Origin: Actinomycetota bacterium
GTDB lineage: Bacteria; Actinomycetota; Acidimicrobiia; IMCC26256; PALSA-610
Length of the DNA: 6,440 nt
Assembly: GCA_005779345.1 (NCBI GenBank)
Contig: SXJQ01000035.1
Location: 1-6,440 of the forward strand
Direction of reading: 5' to 3'
The translations under genes were made by a program, and so were the position numbers. How positions within the stretch are numbered: the first letter of the stretch is position 1; each line of letters opens with the position of its first letter. Positions 6,221 to 6,440 of the stretch are shown here, piece by piece. Under the pieces are notes generated by a model. It made no database searches. It saw nothing but the letters and a program-made list of their open reading frames with translations, and was not told where the DNA came from.

Positions 6221-6440
6221 AGGCGGCGTCGAGGTCCGGCACGTCTGGAAGCGGTTCCGGGCCGACCGCGGTCGGCGCTTGCTGCGCGATCAGGCCGGAC
6301 GCACCGCCCGACGGGTGACGGGCCGCGTCGGCGCGAGTCCGTGGCGTTGGGTGCTGCGCGACATCGACTTCAAGATCGAGCCGGGGGAGTCGGTCGGGTT
6401 CGTGGGCGCGAACGGCGCGGGCAAGTCGACGTTGCTCAAG
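6210..6440 (+). CDS. wzt: Polysaccharide ABC exporter ATPase, Wzt/TagH type, N-terminus only
   Basis: The first 77 codons of an ABC ATPase that would power the Wzm-like permease encoded just upstream; the rest lies beyond the window. Visible are strand 1 (VEVRHVWKRFR, 7-17), a basic stretch (about 18-46) that is longer than in generic ABC ATPases but usual in Wzt/TagH proteins, VLRDIDFKIEPGESVGFVG (48-66), and the Walker A P-loop GANGAGKST (66-74). ATG 6210 gives an 11-base overlap with the permease stop at 6220, with a weak GGGA 7 bases upstream. The signature, Walker B and H-loop are not in view. It is also unknown whether a C-terminal carbohydrate-binding domain, found in Wzt proteins that recognise capped chains, is present. 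Confidence 0.88.
   Translation, partial: MSREGGVEVRHVWKRFRADRGRRLLRDQAGRTARRVTGRVGASPWRWVLRDIDFKIEPGESVGFVGANGAGKSTLLK

Noticed and set aside
5173..6318. 381-codon plus-strand open frame overlapping the permease
   Set aside because: Arg-rich out-of-frame translation spanning three genes; the permease frame has clear membrane segments and family motifs.
1..6440. tRNA or rRNA genes, CRISPR repeats, insertion-sequence ends, attachment sites
   Set aside because: Nothing recognisable was seen by eye on either strand; coding genes fill almost all of the window.

Overview
The window is a compact, very GC-rich piece of bacterial chromosome. GTG starts are common, third codon positions are strongly G/C, and an MMPL transporter is present. 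Together these suggest a high-GC actinobacterium, perhaps of the Acidimicrobiia type; that placement is inference and was not tested. No RNA gene, insertion sequence, CRISPR array or integration site is visible.

Two transcription units diverge from a short control region near 3289-3504. Leftward (minus strand) lies a 736-residue MMPL/RND-family membrane transporter. After a 34-base gap it is followed by a PAS-PAS-GGDEF diguanylate cyclase that runs off the left edge just as the GGDEF motif begins. Rightward (plus strand) lie four tightly overlapping genes: a GT-A-like glycosyltransferase candidate, a class I SAM-dependent methyltransferase resembling the sugar O-methyltransferase MycE, a Wzm-type ABC-2 permease, and the start of a Wzt-type ATPase that runs off the right edge just after Walker A. 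This set looks like one end of a cluster that builds, methylates and exports a cell-surface polysaccharide or glycolipid.

The most interesting signal is in the control region. Two near-identical 18-base palindromes (16/18 identical) have centres 31 bp apart. They resemble operators of the CsoR/RcnR/CstR family of metal or persulfide sensors. One fills the spacer of a good sigma70-like promoter (TTGATA, 17 bp, TACAGT) reading into the MMPL gene, and the other covers the expected transcription start. The transporter, and perhaps the cyclase behind it, is therefore probably controlled by a CsoR-family repressor encoded outside the window. No wholly new system is demonstrable. This regulatory arrangement, and a possible methyl-capped, ABC-exported glycan, are the points worth pursuing.
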